Assembly (NCBI RefSeq): GCF_014302995.1
Contig: NZ_CP060295.1
Coordinates: 1,798,001 to 1,862,000 of the forward strand
Length of the DNA stretch: 64,000 nucleotides
Source of the DNA: Variovorax sp. PAMC26660
GTDB taxonomy: Bacteria; Pseudomonadota; Gammaproteobacteria; Burkholderiales; Burkholderiaceae_C
Direction: 5' to 3'
Shown: positions 25,905 through 33,798 of the stretch, in pieces
How the letters are laid out: every line of letters starts with the position of its first letter
Numbering within the stretch: the stretch's first letter is position 1
Program-made: the position numbers and the translations under genes
Notes under the pieces: generated by a model
The model's input: only the letters and a program-made list of their open reading frames with translations
Database searches by the model: none
What the model was told of the DNA's origin: nothing

Positions 25905-26387
25905 TCATGGCACCGGCCGCTCGCGGCGGCGTTGTTCGAGCGCTTCTTCCACCGGCTCGCCGGCCAGGCGGCGCTCGACATAGTCCAGGTCGCGCCGCAA
26001 TTGCGCCTGCAGCGCGGCCGCCTCCTTCAGCTCGCGGCGGACCTGGGCCACGCGCGCATCGAGGGTGCCCAGTTGCCCGGTCAGCGTTTCGCGCAGCGTC
26101 TTGAGCGAGGCATTGGACAGCCGCGGCCGCCCGCCCTCGGCCGGCGCCTCCATCGGCTGCTGCAGCATCGTGGTGATGGCGGTGAGCGAAAAGCCCAGCG
26201 AGCGCATGCGCAGCACGCGCGCCAGCTTGTCGAGGTCGGCCTGCTCGTACAGGCGGTAGCCGCCTTCGCTGCGCACCGGCACCACGATGCCCAGTTCCTC
26301 GTAGTACTTGAGCGTGCGCGGCGTGACGTCGAGCCGTGCGGCGGCATCGCGCACGGTGATGGTCTTGGCGGGGTTCGGCTCAGTCAT
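25905..26387 (-). CDS. MerR-family transcriptional regulator
   Basis: 160 residues. The N-terminal winged helix has TVRDAAARLDVTPRTLKYYE and GYRLYEQADLDKLARVLRMR; the C-terminal part is a long coiled coil (QVRRELKEAAALQAQLRRDL) for dimerisation. There are no conserved metal-binding cysteines, so it belongs to the drug/stress-sensing part of the family. It is first in an operon with the MFS gene. The 24-bp palindrome between it and the divergent dehydrogenase is its probable operator. Confidence 0.93.
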   Translation of the reverse strand: MTEPNPAKTITVRDAAARLDVTPRTLKYYEELGIVVPVRSEGGYRLYEQADLDKLARVLRMRSLGFSLTAITTMLQQPMEAPAEGGRPRLSNASLKTLRETLTGQLGTLDARVAQVRRELKEAAALQAQLRRDLDYVERRLAGEPVEEALEQRRRERPVP

Positions 26388-26406
26388 GGCGGGATCATTT
26401 TAGCCA

Positions 26407-26430
26407 AACCTGTACGTTCACGTACAGGTT
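26407..26430. promoter_or_regulatory. MerR operator, perfect palindrome
   Basis: AACCTGTACGT-TC-ACGTACAGGTT: 11-bp perfect arms around two bases, 19 bp upstream of the merR start and 44 bp upstream of the divergent dehydrogenase start. Size and symmetry fit MerR-type operators, which lie between the -35 and -10 of the promoter they activate. Confidence 0.8.
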
Positions 26431-26474
26431 GGCGCCATTCCACCGCTCGTGGAATGGCTTTAAGCTCCTGCCCC

Positions 26475-27383
26475 ATGAGCAGCATCAACACCCGAACCTA
26501 CGAATCCATCCCCGCGCAGACGGTGGCCTTTCTCGGCCTCGGCGTCATGGGCGGGCCCATGGCCGGCCATCTGGCCAAGGCCGGCCACACCGTCACGGTC
26601 TACAACCGCACGCCCGCCAAGGCGCAGGCCTGGGCTGCCGAATTCGGCGCGCCCGGCCGCCATGCCCCGACGCCGCGCGAAGCGGCGGCCGGCGCCTCCA
26701 TCGTGTTCTGCTGCGTCGGCAACGACGACGACCTGCGTTCAGTGGTGCTGGGCGACGACGGCGCTTTCGCAGGCATGGCGAAGGGCGCAGTGTTCGTCGA
26801 CCACACGACCGCATCGGCCGACGTGGCGCGCGAACTGTCGAAGGCGGCACAGGCGCTGGGCCTGCACTTCATCGACGCGCCGGTGTCCGGCGGGCAGGCC
26901 GGTGCGCAGAACGGCGCACTGACCGTGATGTGTGGTGGCGAAGCCGCCGTGTTCGAGCGCATCCAGCCGGTCGCTGCGGCCTTTGCACGGGCCGTCACGC
27001 TGCTGGGCGAGAGCGGCGCCGGCCAGCTCGCGAAGATGGTGAACCAGATCGCCATCGCAGGGCTGGTGCAGGGCCTGTCGGAAGCGATTGCCTTCGGCCA
27101 GCGCGCCGGGCTCGACATGAACGCGGTGCTGGGCGTCATCAGCAAGGGCGCCGCACAGAGCTGGCAGATGGAAAACCGCGGCAAGACGATGATCGAAGGC
27201 AAGTTCGACTATGGCTTCGCGGTCGACTGGATGCGCAAGGACCTGGGCCTGGTGCTGGACGAAGCCAAGCGCAACGGCGCGCGCGTGCCGGTGACGGCGC
27301 TGGTCGATCAGTTCTATGCCGACGTGCAGCAGGCCGGCGGCCGGCGCTGGGACACCTCCAGCCTCATCACCCGAATCAAGTAG
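26475..27383 (+). CDS. NAD(P)-dependent oxidoreductase, 3-hydroxyisobutyrate dehydrogenase family
   Basis: 302 residues. The Rossmann motif is FLGLGVMGGPMAGHLAKAGH; the substrate-binding segment is FIDAPVSGGQAGAQNGALTV and the catalytic lysine lies in GAGQLAKMVNQIAIAG. The family oxidises beta-hydroxyacids (3-hydroxyisobutyrate, tartronate semialdehyde, 6-phosphogluconate) or reduces the matching semialdehydes. The start was set at the ATG preceding the Rossmann motif by 14 residues. It is divergent from the MerR gene and shares its operator region, so it may be a MerR target. Confidence 0.92.
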   Translation: MSSINTRTYESIPAQTVAFLGLGVMGGPMAGHLAKAGHTVTVYNRTPAKAQAWAAEFGAPGRHAPTPREAAAGASIVFCCVGNDDDLRSVVLGDDGAFAGMAKGAVFVDHTTASADVARELSKAAQALGLHFIDAPVSGGQAGAQNGALTVMCGGEAAVFERIQPVAAAFARAVTLLGESGAGQLAKMVNQIAIAGLVQGLSEAIAFGQRAGLDMNAVLGVISKGAAQSWQMENRGKTMIEGKFDYGFAVDWMRKDLGLVLDEAKRNGARVPVTALVDQFYADVQQAGGRRWDTSSLITRIK

Positions 27384-27395
27384 CTCGCCCGGAAT

Positions 27396-27490
27396 AGGCT
27401 CGCCCCCAGGCTTCGCGCACTTCGTGTCGCTGCTCCTTCCCCCTACGGGGGGCAACACCTGAGGCCCGGCGAAGCCGGTTCCTCGGTGTT
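27396..27490 (+). repeat. Dispersed intergenic element, copy 1
   Basis: About 95 bp beginning AGGCTCGCCCCCAGGCT and containing a hairpin around CTTCCCCCTACGGGGGGCAA and a second GGCCCGGCGAAGCCGG stem. The reverse complement recurs at 59790-59883 with about 90 percent identity by eye. Both copies lie directly after a gene. It has no coding potential and is probably a REP-like element that may also act as a terminator. Confidence 0.8.
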
Positions 27491-27534
27491 TCACGAAGGG
27501 GCCGGGTTTCGCCGGCCGCTACTTCATTGCTTGC

Positions 27535-28329
27535 TCAGCGGACGGGGGTGGTTGTCGCGCTGCCTGCGGGCTGCGCGGGTGCTGTGCCTGACGAAGGCAG
27601 CGGGGCCATCGGTGGCAGCGGCACGCGCGACGACGAAGCCGGAATGGTTTGCGGCGGCGCTGGGGTGGCCGGGGCCGCCGAGGTCACCGGGGCACCGGTG
27701 CCGCCGGTCTGCGACTGGTTGGCGAGATCGGCTTCGCTGACGATTTCCACCACGCGCACCACCTTCACGACACCACCCACGCCGCGCGTGATCTCGGTGG
27801 CGCGGTCGGTCTCGCGGCGGGTGGCAATGCCCATCAGGTAGACCACGCCGCGTTCCGACACGACCTTGAACGAGTTGGCGAAGATGTCCTTGGCATCGAG
27901 CAGCGAGGCTTTGACCTTGCCGGTGATGTAGAGATCGTTCGAGCGATCCTGGAAGGTGCTGGGGGTGCCGATGGTGAGTTCGTTGACCACCGAGCGCACG
28001 TTGTCCACGCGCAGCACGGTTTCTTCGACCTTGCGGCGGTCGGCGTCGTTGCCCACCGCGCCGGTCAGCAGCACCTGGCGGTTGAAGCTGGTGACGCTCA
28101 CGTACATCTGGTCGTTGGCGATGTCGCGCACGCGGGCGGCAGCGCGCAGTTCAATGCCCTGGTCGTCGAGCTGGGCGCCCGAGCTGCGGCGGTCGGTCGC
28201 CAGCATGCCCACGCCCACCGCGGCGCCGCCCACCACGAGTGGCACGCAGGCGGAAAGACCGGCAACCAGCGCGGCACCCATCGTGAGTGCAATGGCGAAA
28301 CGTTGGGTCGGTGTCGTCGTGATGGTCAT
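27535..28329 (-). CDS. dolP: Dual BON-domain outer-membrane lipoprotein, DolP/YraP-like
   Basis: 264 residues from the ATG at 28329, which overlaps the diaA stop (ATGA). A hydrophobic segment with lipobox (MGAALVAGLSAC) is followed by two BON domains (VRDIANDQMYVSVTSFNRQV, then VKASLLDAKDIFANSFKVVS with VYLMGIATRRETDRATEITR). The last 60 residues are a Pro/Ser/Ala-rich tail that E. coli DolP lacks. DolP supports outer-membrane integrity and the BAM complex. The cluster order dolP-diaA-yraN-rsmI matches E. coli yraP-diaA-yraN-rsmI. Confidence 0.88.
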   Translation of the reverse strand: MTITTTPTQRFAIALTMGAALVAGLSACVPLVVGGAAVGVGMLATDRRSSGAQLDDQGIELRAAARVRDIANDQMYVSVTSFNRQVLLTGAVGNDADRRKVEETVLRVDNVRSVVNELTIGTPSTFQDRSNDLYITGKVKASLLDAKDIFANSFKVVSERGVVYLMGIATRRETDRATEITRGVGGVVKVVRVVEIVSEADLANQSQTGGTGAPVTSAAPATPAPPQTIPASSSRVPLPPMAPLPSSGTAPAQPAGSATTTPVR

Positions 28330-28970
28330 GGGGAAGCTTCCTGTTCTCCGAGTAGTTGGGCATCCACACCGTCGCACAGGCAATGCAGCGCGAGCAGGTG
28401 GACTTCGTGGATGCGCGCCGCGCGTTCATGCGGGACGCTGATCTGCACATCGGTTTCGCGCAACGCGCGGCCGATGACACCGCCGGTGCCGCTGCTGCCC
28501 GCGCCCGGCGCCGAAGGCGGCCCCGAGACAGCGTTGCCCAGCAGGGCGACCACGGTCATGTCGCGCTCGTGCGCGGCCATCACGGCAGCCAGCACCGCTG
28601 CGGACTGGCCGCTGGCGCTCAGTGCCAGCAGCACGTCACCGGCCTGCCCCAGCGCGCGCACCTGGCGGGCGAAGCGGTCGGCATCGATGGCACTGGCGCT
28701 GTCGGCGTTCGGGTCGGTGGTGTCGCCGGGCAGCGCGATGGCGCCCAGCTCGGGGCGCTCGCGCTCGAAGCGGCCGACGAACTGCGCCGCGAACTGCGCC
28801 GCCAGCAGACCCGACACGCCAGCGCCACAGGCCAGCACCTTGCCGCCGCTGGTCACGCAGGCCAGGATGGCCTGCATCGCTTGAGAGATGGGTTTGCTGA
28901 GGACCGGACCGGTCTGGTATTTGAGGTCGGCACTGTCAATGAAGTGCTGCTGAATACGTTGCTCGAGCAT
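28326..28970 (-). CDS. diaA: SIS-domain protein, DiaA/GmhA-like
   Basis: 214 residues from the ATG at 28970. MLEQRIQQHFIDSADLKYQT and GGKVLACGAGVSGLLAAQFA are typical of the DiaA/phosphoheptose isomerase group, with DVLLALSASGQSAAVLAAVM as the sugar-phosphate-type loop. In the usual GmhA motif the first loop reads GNGGSA; here it is GAGVSG. The genomic neighbourhood favours DiaA, which binds DnaA and helps timing of replication initiation. The isomerase residues are not clearly kept. Confidence 0.85.
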   Translation of the reverse strand: MLEQRIQQHFIDSADLKYQTGPVLSKPISQAMQAILACVTSGGKVLACGAGVSGLLAAQFAAQFVGRFERERPELGAIALPGDTTDPNADSASAIDADRFARQVRALGQAGDVLLALSASGQSAAVLAAVMAAHERDMTVVALLGNAVSGPPSAPGAGSSGTGGVIGRALRETDVQISVPHERAARIHEVHLLALHCLCDGVDAQLLGEQEASP

Positions 28971-29056
28971 GTGGCGGGATGATAACTGGGGGTTGTGAAA
29001 CAAGACGTGTGAGTTGTGGAGCCTTCAGCAAGGCTTCAGTTCCCGCACAAGGCGGG

Positions 29057-29473
29057 TCAGCCGGCGTCGAACGCGGCTTGCAGCCAGGTGATTTTCTCCT
29101 CGACCAGCACCACGTCGAAACGACAGGGCGGCACCGTGCGCAACTGGTTCAGGTAGTGCCTCGCGGCGAACACGATGCGCCGCTGCTTCAGCCCGGTGAT
29201 GCTGCCGCCCGCGCCGCCATGCGTGCCCGTGCTGCGCTGGCGGACCTCGACGAACACCAGCGTGCCACCACCAGGGCCACGCGGATCGCGCATGATCAGG
29301 TCGATCTCGCCGCCGCCTCGGCCCGGCGTTCGATAATTGCGCGCGACCAGCACCAGGCCGGCGTTGTGCAGATGGTCGAGCGCGGCGTCTTCCGCCGCAT
29401 CGCCGCGATGCTTCGTTGTGGTGGTCTTCATGCTCCCTGCCGTCTTCTTGTTTGTTTTTCCGGAGAAACCCAT
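29057..29473 (-). CDS. yraN: YraN family (UPF0102) endonuclease-like protein
   Basis: 138 residues from the ATG at 29473; an ATG at 29431 would give 124 residues. The core is GDAAEDAALDHLHNAGLVLV, NYRTPGRGGGEIDLIMRD and FVEVRQRS, the E...D...ExK-like nuclease pattern in which the last lysine is replaced by R/Q in this family. Function is not firmly known. The preferred start shares its bases with the divergent rsmI start, so the two genes would begin back to back. Confidence 0.88.
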   Translation of the reverse strand: MGFSGKTNKKTAGSMKTTTTKHRGDAAEDAALDHLHNAGLVLVARNYRTPGRGGGEIDLIMRDPRGPGGGTLVFVEVRQRSTGTHGGAGGSITGLKQRRIVFAARHYLNQLRTVPPCRFDVVLVEEKITWLQAAFDAG

Positions 29474-30429
29474 TGGCTTCACTCGCACCCGCTTCCTTCG
29501 GCGCCGCCCTCGCGGCCGCGCATGACGCCGCGGGTGCGCAGCATTATCCGCAGGCCACGCTGTACGTGGTCGCCACGCCCATCGGCAACCTGGCCGACAT
29601 CACGCTGCGCGCGCTGCATGTGCTGCAACTGGTGGACGTGATCGCCTGCGAGGACACGCGCCACACGCAGAGCCTGCTGCGCGCCTACGGCATCGACCGG
29701 CCGGGCGCCCGGCTGCTGGCCGTGCACCAGCACAACGAGGCCGAGGCGGCGCAAACCGTGGTCGCGCGGCTCGCGCAGGGCGAACGCATCGCCTACGTCA
29801 GCGACGCCGGCACGCCCGGCGTGAGCGACCCCGGTGCCCGGCTGGCAGCCGCCGTGCGCGCAGCGGGGCAACGCGTGCTGCCACTGCCGGGCGCGAGCAG
29901 TGTCACCACACTGATCGGTGCCGCCGGGCTCGTGGCCGATGGCGGCGACGGCAACGCCAGCAGCGCTTTCGTCTTCGCGGGCTTCTTGCCGAGCAAGGCC
30001 GGCGAGCGCGACACCGCCGTGCAAGCGCTGTCGCAGGAGCCGCGCGCCGTGGTGCTGCTGGAGGCGCCGCACCGCATCGAAAGCCTGGCGCGTGCGCTCG
30101 CGACGCTGGGCGAGCGCCGCATCACCGTGGGCCGCGAGCTCACCAAGCAGTTCGAGGAAATCGCGACCGTGGCGGCCAACGCCCTGCCCGACTGGTTCAC
30201 GGCCGACCGCGACCGCACGCGCGGCGAATTCGCACTGGTGCTGCATCCGGTGACGGTGGCCAGCGACGGCGGCGCGGAGGGCGAACGCGTGCTGCGCCTG
30301 CTGCTGGCCGAACTGCCCGTGAAAACTGCAGTGCGGCTTGCTGCGGAGATCAGCGGGTCGCCACGCAATGCCCTTTACGAAACGGCATTGCGCATTCGCA
30401 ATGACGCGCAGGATGCGGACGGCGAGTAA
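29473..30429 (+). CDS. rsmI: 16S rRNA (cytidine1402-2'-O)-methyltransferase RsmI
   Basis: 318 residues with a probable TTG start at 29473 behind GGAG; no ATG or GTG lies close enough in frame. The SAM-binding tetrapyrrole-methylase fold shows LYVVATPIGNLADITLRAL, IACEDTRHTQSLLRAYGI, RIAYVSDAGTPGVSDPG and LPLPGASSVTTLI, then FAGFLPSK. RsmI methylates the ribose of C1402 in the decoding centre. It is divergent from yraN-diaA-dolP, as in many proteobacteria. Confidence 0.94.
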   Translation: MASLAPASFGAALAAAHDAAGAQHYPQATLYVVATPIGNLADITLRALHVLQLVDVIACEDTRHTQSLLRAYGIDRPGARLLAVHQHNEAEAAQTVVARLAQGERIAYVSDAGTPGVSDPGARLAAAVRAAGQRVLPLPGASSVTTLIGAAGLVADGGDGNASSAFVFAGFLPSKAGERDTAVQALSQEPRAVVLLEAPHRIESLARALATLGERRITVGRELTKQFEEIATVAANALPDWFTADRDRTRGEFALVLHPVTVASDGGAEGERVLRLLLAELPVKTAVRLAAEISGSPRNALYETALRIRNDAQDADGE

Positions 30430-30437
30430 TCCCGGCG

Positions 30438-30989
30438 CTACACCGCCCCGTCGGGCTCCGACAGAAACCCGGGCGGCACGGCCTCTGTCAGCCAGACCCC
30501 GTTCTCCGCCCGATGAAAGACATGACCCAGCGCATGCATGCGGCCCGCGTCGACCCGCAGCACATGTGCCCTGCCGTGGCGCTGCCCCACCTGCACGGCA
30601 GTGGCCTCATCGGCGGACAGGTGAACATGCTGCCGCGTGCCCGGCAACAAGCCTTGCGCACGGATGGCGTCGAGAAAACGCGTCGCCGTGCCATGAAAGA
30701 GCCGATCGGGAGGCACCCCCGCCTCGAAGCTGCGGCTGACCTGCGGCGTGGAATGGCCTTGCAGTGCGCGAATGCGCTGCCCATCACCCGAAAGTTCATA
30801 GCGCTTCTTTGCGCCTGAGGTTGACGCAAGCACGACATCCGGCCGCGTCAGGCGCCGGCCACCGGCGACGGCCCCGGCAACCAGCGCATCGATGTCGGCC
30901 CATCCCTCCGCGTCGAGCCTCAAGCCGACGGATTCGGGCGCATGCCGCAGTACATAGGCAATGAACTTGCTGACGTCCTCGGGAGTCAT
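30438..30989 (-). CDS. kptA: RNA 2'-phosphotransferase, KptA/Tpt1 family
   Basis: 183 residues from the ATG at 30989, which follows GGAAGG-type bases and overlaps the LysR stop (ATGA). Conserved catalytic segments are present: RH at residues 15-16 in VLRHAPESVGL, QGHS at 77-80, HGT at 99-101 and HLS at 123-125, which form the RNA- and NAD-binding site of the family. Tpt1 transfers an internal RNA 2'-phosphate to NAD. In fungi this finishes tRNA splicing; in bacteria the natural substrate is unknown. Pairing with a LysR regulator and a divergent HAD-like gene is unusual. Confidence 0.93.
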   Translation of the reverse strand: MTPEDVSKFIAYVLRHAPESVGLRLDAEGWADIDALVAGAVAGGRRLTRPDVVLASTSGAKKRYELSGDGQRIRALQGHSTPQVSRSFEAGVPPDRLFHGTATRFLDAIRAQGLLPGTRQHVHLSADEATAVQVGQRHGRAHVLRVDAGRMHALGHVFHRAENGVWLTEAVPPGFLSEPDGAV

Positions 30990-31906
30990 GGTGCTTTCCT
31001 TCCTGCCGGCCGAAGGGCCATCTGCCAGTGATCGCCCTCTGCGAGCAAGGCGTCCATCAGTCGCTGCACGTGCTGTGTCGGCGGCCTGTCGGCCGAGTGG
31101 AACACGTGGTATTCGAGCGGCGGGTAGCCGTGCAGCGGAATCGCCACCAGCCCCTTGGGCATGCGGCAACACGCGTTGACCACTGCCAGGCCGAAACCCA
31201 ACTGGGCAAAGCGCAGCATCAGCTCCCAGCCGTTGGCTTCGAGCGAAGGCTGCCAGGGCACCGACTCCGCCTGCAGCAGCCGACTGAGCAATTCGCGATG
31301 CGGCTTGCCGGCCGGAGGCACGATCAGCTGCGCCCCCTTCAGGTCCCGCAGACGCACCGACTTGCGCGAGGCCAGCCCGTGTGCGCGGGGCACGACCAAT
31401 ACCTGCCCCACGACCGTCAACCGGACAGCATGCAGGTCCGAGGGCACCGTGCCGAGCGGCGCGATGCCCAGTTGCGCCTGACCGGCCCGCACCGCCTGGA
31501 TCGATTCATCGCGGTTGCGCGTGAGCAATTGCAGGTGCGGCGATACACCGGGGCCGGAGAACTGCGACAGCGCCTTTCCCAGCAGGTAGAGGTAAGCCCC
31601 CTCGCCTGCCGCCAGCGTCACGGCCGGCTCGTCGCTGCCCGCCTCCATCCCCTTGACGAAGCTGCGGTTCAGCGTGAGCAGCTCCCGCGCGTGTCGAGCG
31701 ACCTGCTCACCCGTGCGCGTGAGTTCGAGCGCGCTGCCCACCCGCAGGTACAGCTTGGCATCGAGTTGCTCGGAGAGTTTGCGCACCTTCGCGTGCAGCG
31801 CCGGCTGGCTGATGTGCAGCAGGCGTGCTGCCTCGCTGAAGTTCAGCGTGTCGGCAAACACGGCGAACGACTGCAGCGCATCGAGGTTGGTGCGGGGGAT
31901 GTTCAT
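30986..31906 (-). CDS. LysR-family transcriptional regulator
   Basis: 306 residues. The N-terminal helix-turn-helix is ALQSFAVFADTLNFSEAARL then LHISQPALHAKVRKL; the rest is the periplasmic-binding-like effector domain (LAAGEGAYLYLLGKALSQFS, LGIAPLGTVPSDLHAVRLTV). It is translationally coupled to kptA and divergent from the HAD-like gene across an operator, so it probably controls both. The effector is unknown. Confidence 0.93.
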   Translation of the reverse strand: MNIPRTNLDALQSFAVFADTLNFSEAARLLHISQPALHAKVRKLSEQLDAKLYLRVGSALELTRTGEQVARHARELLTLNRSFVKGMEAGSDEPAVTLAAGEGAYLYLLGKALSQFSGPGVSPHLQLLTRNRDESIQAVRAGQAQLGIAPLGTVPSDLHAVRLTVVGQVLVVPRAHGLASRKSVRLRDLKGAQLIVPPAGKPHRELLSRLLQAESVPWQPSLEANGWELMLRFAQLGFGLAVVNACCRMPKGLVAIPLHGYPPLEYHVFHSADRPPTQHVQRLMDALLAEGDHWQMALRPAGRKAP

Positions 31907-31925
31907 CTATCCATTTTATGGATAG
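31907..31925. promoter_or_regulatory. Candidate LysR operator
   Basis: CTATCCAT-TTT-ATGGATAG, 8-bp perfect arms, directly abutting the lysR start codon and 78 bp from the divergent HAD-like start. It includes the T-N11-A pattern usual for LysR boxes. Confidence 0.75.
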
Positions 31926-32002
31926 CACATTCAATATCAGTAGTTCCTGATGATTGGCTTCGTTTCTACGATCCGGCTGCTCAAACACACAAGGAACAAG
32001 AA

Positions 32003-32500
32003 ATGAAGAACACCCCATACATCCCCCGGCTCGGCATCGACATCGGCCGCGTGCTGATCGCGGCCCAGGGCGCCAATGGCGCAGACACCGCGTTCATCGG
32101 CGGCTCGCTGAACGACGCGCTGAACACGCCGCCTTATGAAGGCATGTTCGAGGCCGTCGCCCCGCCGGTCGAAAAGTTCGAAGGCCGTGTCTGGCTGGTC
32201 TCGAAATGCGGGCCGAGCGTGCAGGCCAAGAGCCGGGCGTGGCTGCTGCACCACCGCTTCTTCGAGCGGACGGGCATGGCGCCTGCCAACCTGCGCTTCT
32301 GCCTCGAACGGCCGCAGAAAGCCGACCACTGCCGCGAGTTGGGCATCACGCATTTCATCGACGATCGCACCGACGTGCTGCATCACCTCAAAGGCATCGT
32401 GCCGAACCGCTACCTGTTCGGCCCGCAACGCAAGCCGGTGACGGTCGCGGGACTGGTGCTGCTGCCGGCCTGGAAGGACGCCGCAGCGCTCGTCAACTGA
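32003..32500 (+). CDS. HAD-like (5'(3')-nucleotidase-type) hydrolase, unusual
   Basis: 165 residues, AAGGAA ribosome site. Motif I is LGIDIGRVLI, with Asp13 as nucleophile but the usual second aspartate two positions on replaced by glycine. Motif II is WLVSKCG (Ser67), a lysine in RPQKADHC could be motif III, and motif IV is THFIDDRTDVL (Asp120-121). It resembles small HAD nucleotidases, which cleave phosphate from nucleotides. Loss of the acid/base aspartate would lower or alter phosphatase activity. It is divergent from lysR-kptA and probably co-regulated, so a role in RNA-end or nucleotide processing is inferred. Confidence 0.72.
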   Translation: MKNTPYIPRLGIDIGRVLIAAQGANGADTAFIGGSLNDALNTPPYEGMFEAVAPPVEKFEGRVWLVSKCGPSVQAKSRAWLLHHRFFERTGMAPANLRFCLERPQKADHCRELGITHFIDDRTDVLHHLKGIVPNRYLFGPQRKPVTVAGLVLLPAWKDAAALVN

Positions 32501-32511
32501 CGGCCAGAGCG

Positions 32512-33240
32512 TCAGCCGTCCAGTTCTGCATAGCGCCTGAAGATCCCGTCTTCGTTGAATGCGATGCGGCGCGGACTTTGCAGATAGTCGTGCACACGCT
32601 GGCGCCGCTTGATGTTGGCGTGCAGCTTCTCGACCGTCGGTGTCGCAGCCAGCGCCCTCGCGGTGGCCTTGGGAAACGCGTAGTGCAGCCCGTCCACCAG
32701 TTGGAACAGCGAGAGATCGGCATACGTCAGCATGCCGCCGACCAGGTGCAAATCACCCGCGGGGTTGCGCTTGAGTACCTGCTCGAACCAGTTCAGAAAC
32801 TTCGGAATGCGCTCGTCGCGAAAGGCCCGCGCGCGCTGCACGGCGGCGTCGCGCTGGTCTTCGTAGTAGGTGCCGGTCGAGATCGGATGGTGCGAGTCGT
32901 GCGCCTCGGCCACCGCATCGGCAATGGTGAGCTGCAACTGGTGGGTCCACAGCCCGTCTGATTCGCCGACGCCCGACAGGCCGAGCCGTGGCCCGAGGTA
33001 CAGCAGGATCGCGGCGGTCTGCCCTACGACGATGTCGCCGTCGACAAGAAAGGGCGGCGCGAAGGCGGGCCGGGCGTTGTTGGGATCGTCGAGGCGACGG
33101 CCCAGTGCCGACTCGCCGCCGCCGCTGGAGGCAGGCAGGCGCGCGACGTCGACATAGTCGGCGCCGGCGGCCTCGAGCGCGAGCCGCACGAATTCACCGC
33201 GGCCCTGGATGCTGGGCCAGTAATGGAGTTGGTATGCCAT
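32512..33240 (-). CDS. Glutathione S-transferase family protein
   Basis: 242 residues. The thioredoxin-like N-terminal domain (YQLHYWPSIQGRGEFVRLAL) has the sigma/alpha-like Tyr7 position, and PPFLVDGDIVVGQTAAILLY contains the cis-Pro and the Gln-Thr/Ser glutathione-binding pair. The helical C-terminal domain includes LHLVGGMLTYADLSLFQLVD with the N-capping box. It probably conjugates glutathione to electrophiles; the substrate is unknown. It converges on the HAD-like gene at 11 bp and stands alone. Confidence 0.9.
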   Translation of the reverse strand: MAYQLHYWPSIQGRGEFVRLALEAAGADYVDVARLPASSGGGESALGRRLDDPNNARPAFAPPFLVDGDIVVGQTAAILLYLGPRLGLSGVGESDGLWTHQLQLTIADAVAEAHDSHHPISTGTYYEDQRDAAVQRARAFRDERIPKFLNWFEQVLKRNPAGDLHLVGGMLTYADLSLFQLVDGLHYAFPKATARALAATPTVEKLHANIKRRQRVHDYLQSPRRIAFNEDGIFRRYAELDG

Positions 33241-33303
33241 GCGGCCATGGTGTCAGGGACGGCAGGCCCCTGCAACCGATCTGGCCGAAGCATCGACTTT
33301 CGA

Positions 33304-33657
33304 CTACGCAGCGAGATCGGCGGGCGTCTTGCCGCTTTCGAGCGCTGCCTTGAACCACGCGGGGCGCGGGCCACGGCCACCCCAGACATTGCCCTGGTCG
33401 TCCTTGAAGCGGGGAGCGGAGGCCGATTTCGCGGACTTCACAGCCCCCTTCTTCGCACCTTTGCGCTTGGCCACGGGCGCAGCCGGGGCCTTGGCCTTGC
33501 GCGTACCCACGCCCAGTTCTTCGGCCGTGAAGCCATACACCGAAATCGCTTCCTTGATACGGGCCAGCACGCCAGCCGCTTCCTTCTTTCTCAGCGTGTC
33601 GGCTTCCTTCTGGAGTTGCGCGATCTGCTTTTGCACCTGGAGGTAGGTCTTGGTCAT
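33304..33657 (-). CDS. H-NS family nucleoid protein
   Basis: 117 residues. The N-terminal coiled coil (YLQVQKQIAQLQKEADTLRK) is for dimerisation, a Lys/Ala linker follows, and the DNA-binding loop is GNVWGGRGPRPAWF, the betaproteobacterial form of the H-NS motif. Such proteins silence AT-rich, horizontally acquired DNA. It lies directly beside a decayed locus (33799-35105), with about 140 bp of non-coding sequence between. It is one of probably several paralogues in the genome. Confidence 0.93.
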   Translation of the reverse strand: MTKTYLQVQKQIAQLQKEADTLRKKEAAGVLARIKEAISVYGFTAEELGVGTRKAKAPAAPVAKRKGAKKGAVKSAKSASAPRFKDDQGNVWGGRGPRPAWFKAALESGKTPADLAA

Positions 33658-33798
33658 TGCTTAAGTCGTTGTTGTGAGAGTCAAGCGGTGCTTATACACA
33701 GGTCAAGCCGGTCACCTGGCGCCAATAACGATTGTGTGCACATTGTTACCAACCTGACTTTTTCCACCGAACGACCGCAAGCGACCGTCGCCTTCCCA

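Noticed and set aside
24638-26104. 488-codon plus-strand frame
   Set aside because: Antisense to the MFS and MerR genes; Arg/Gln/His-rich shadow.
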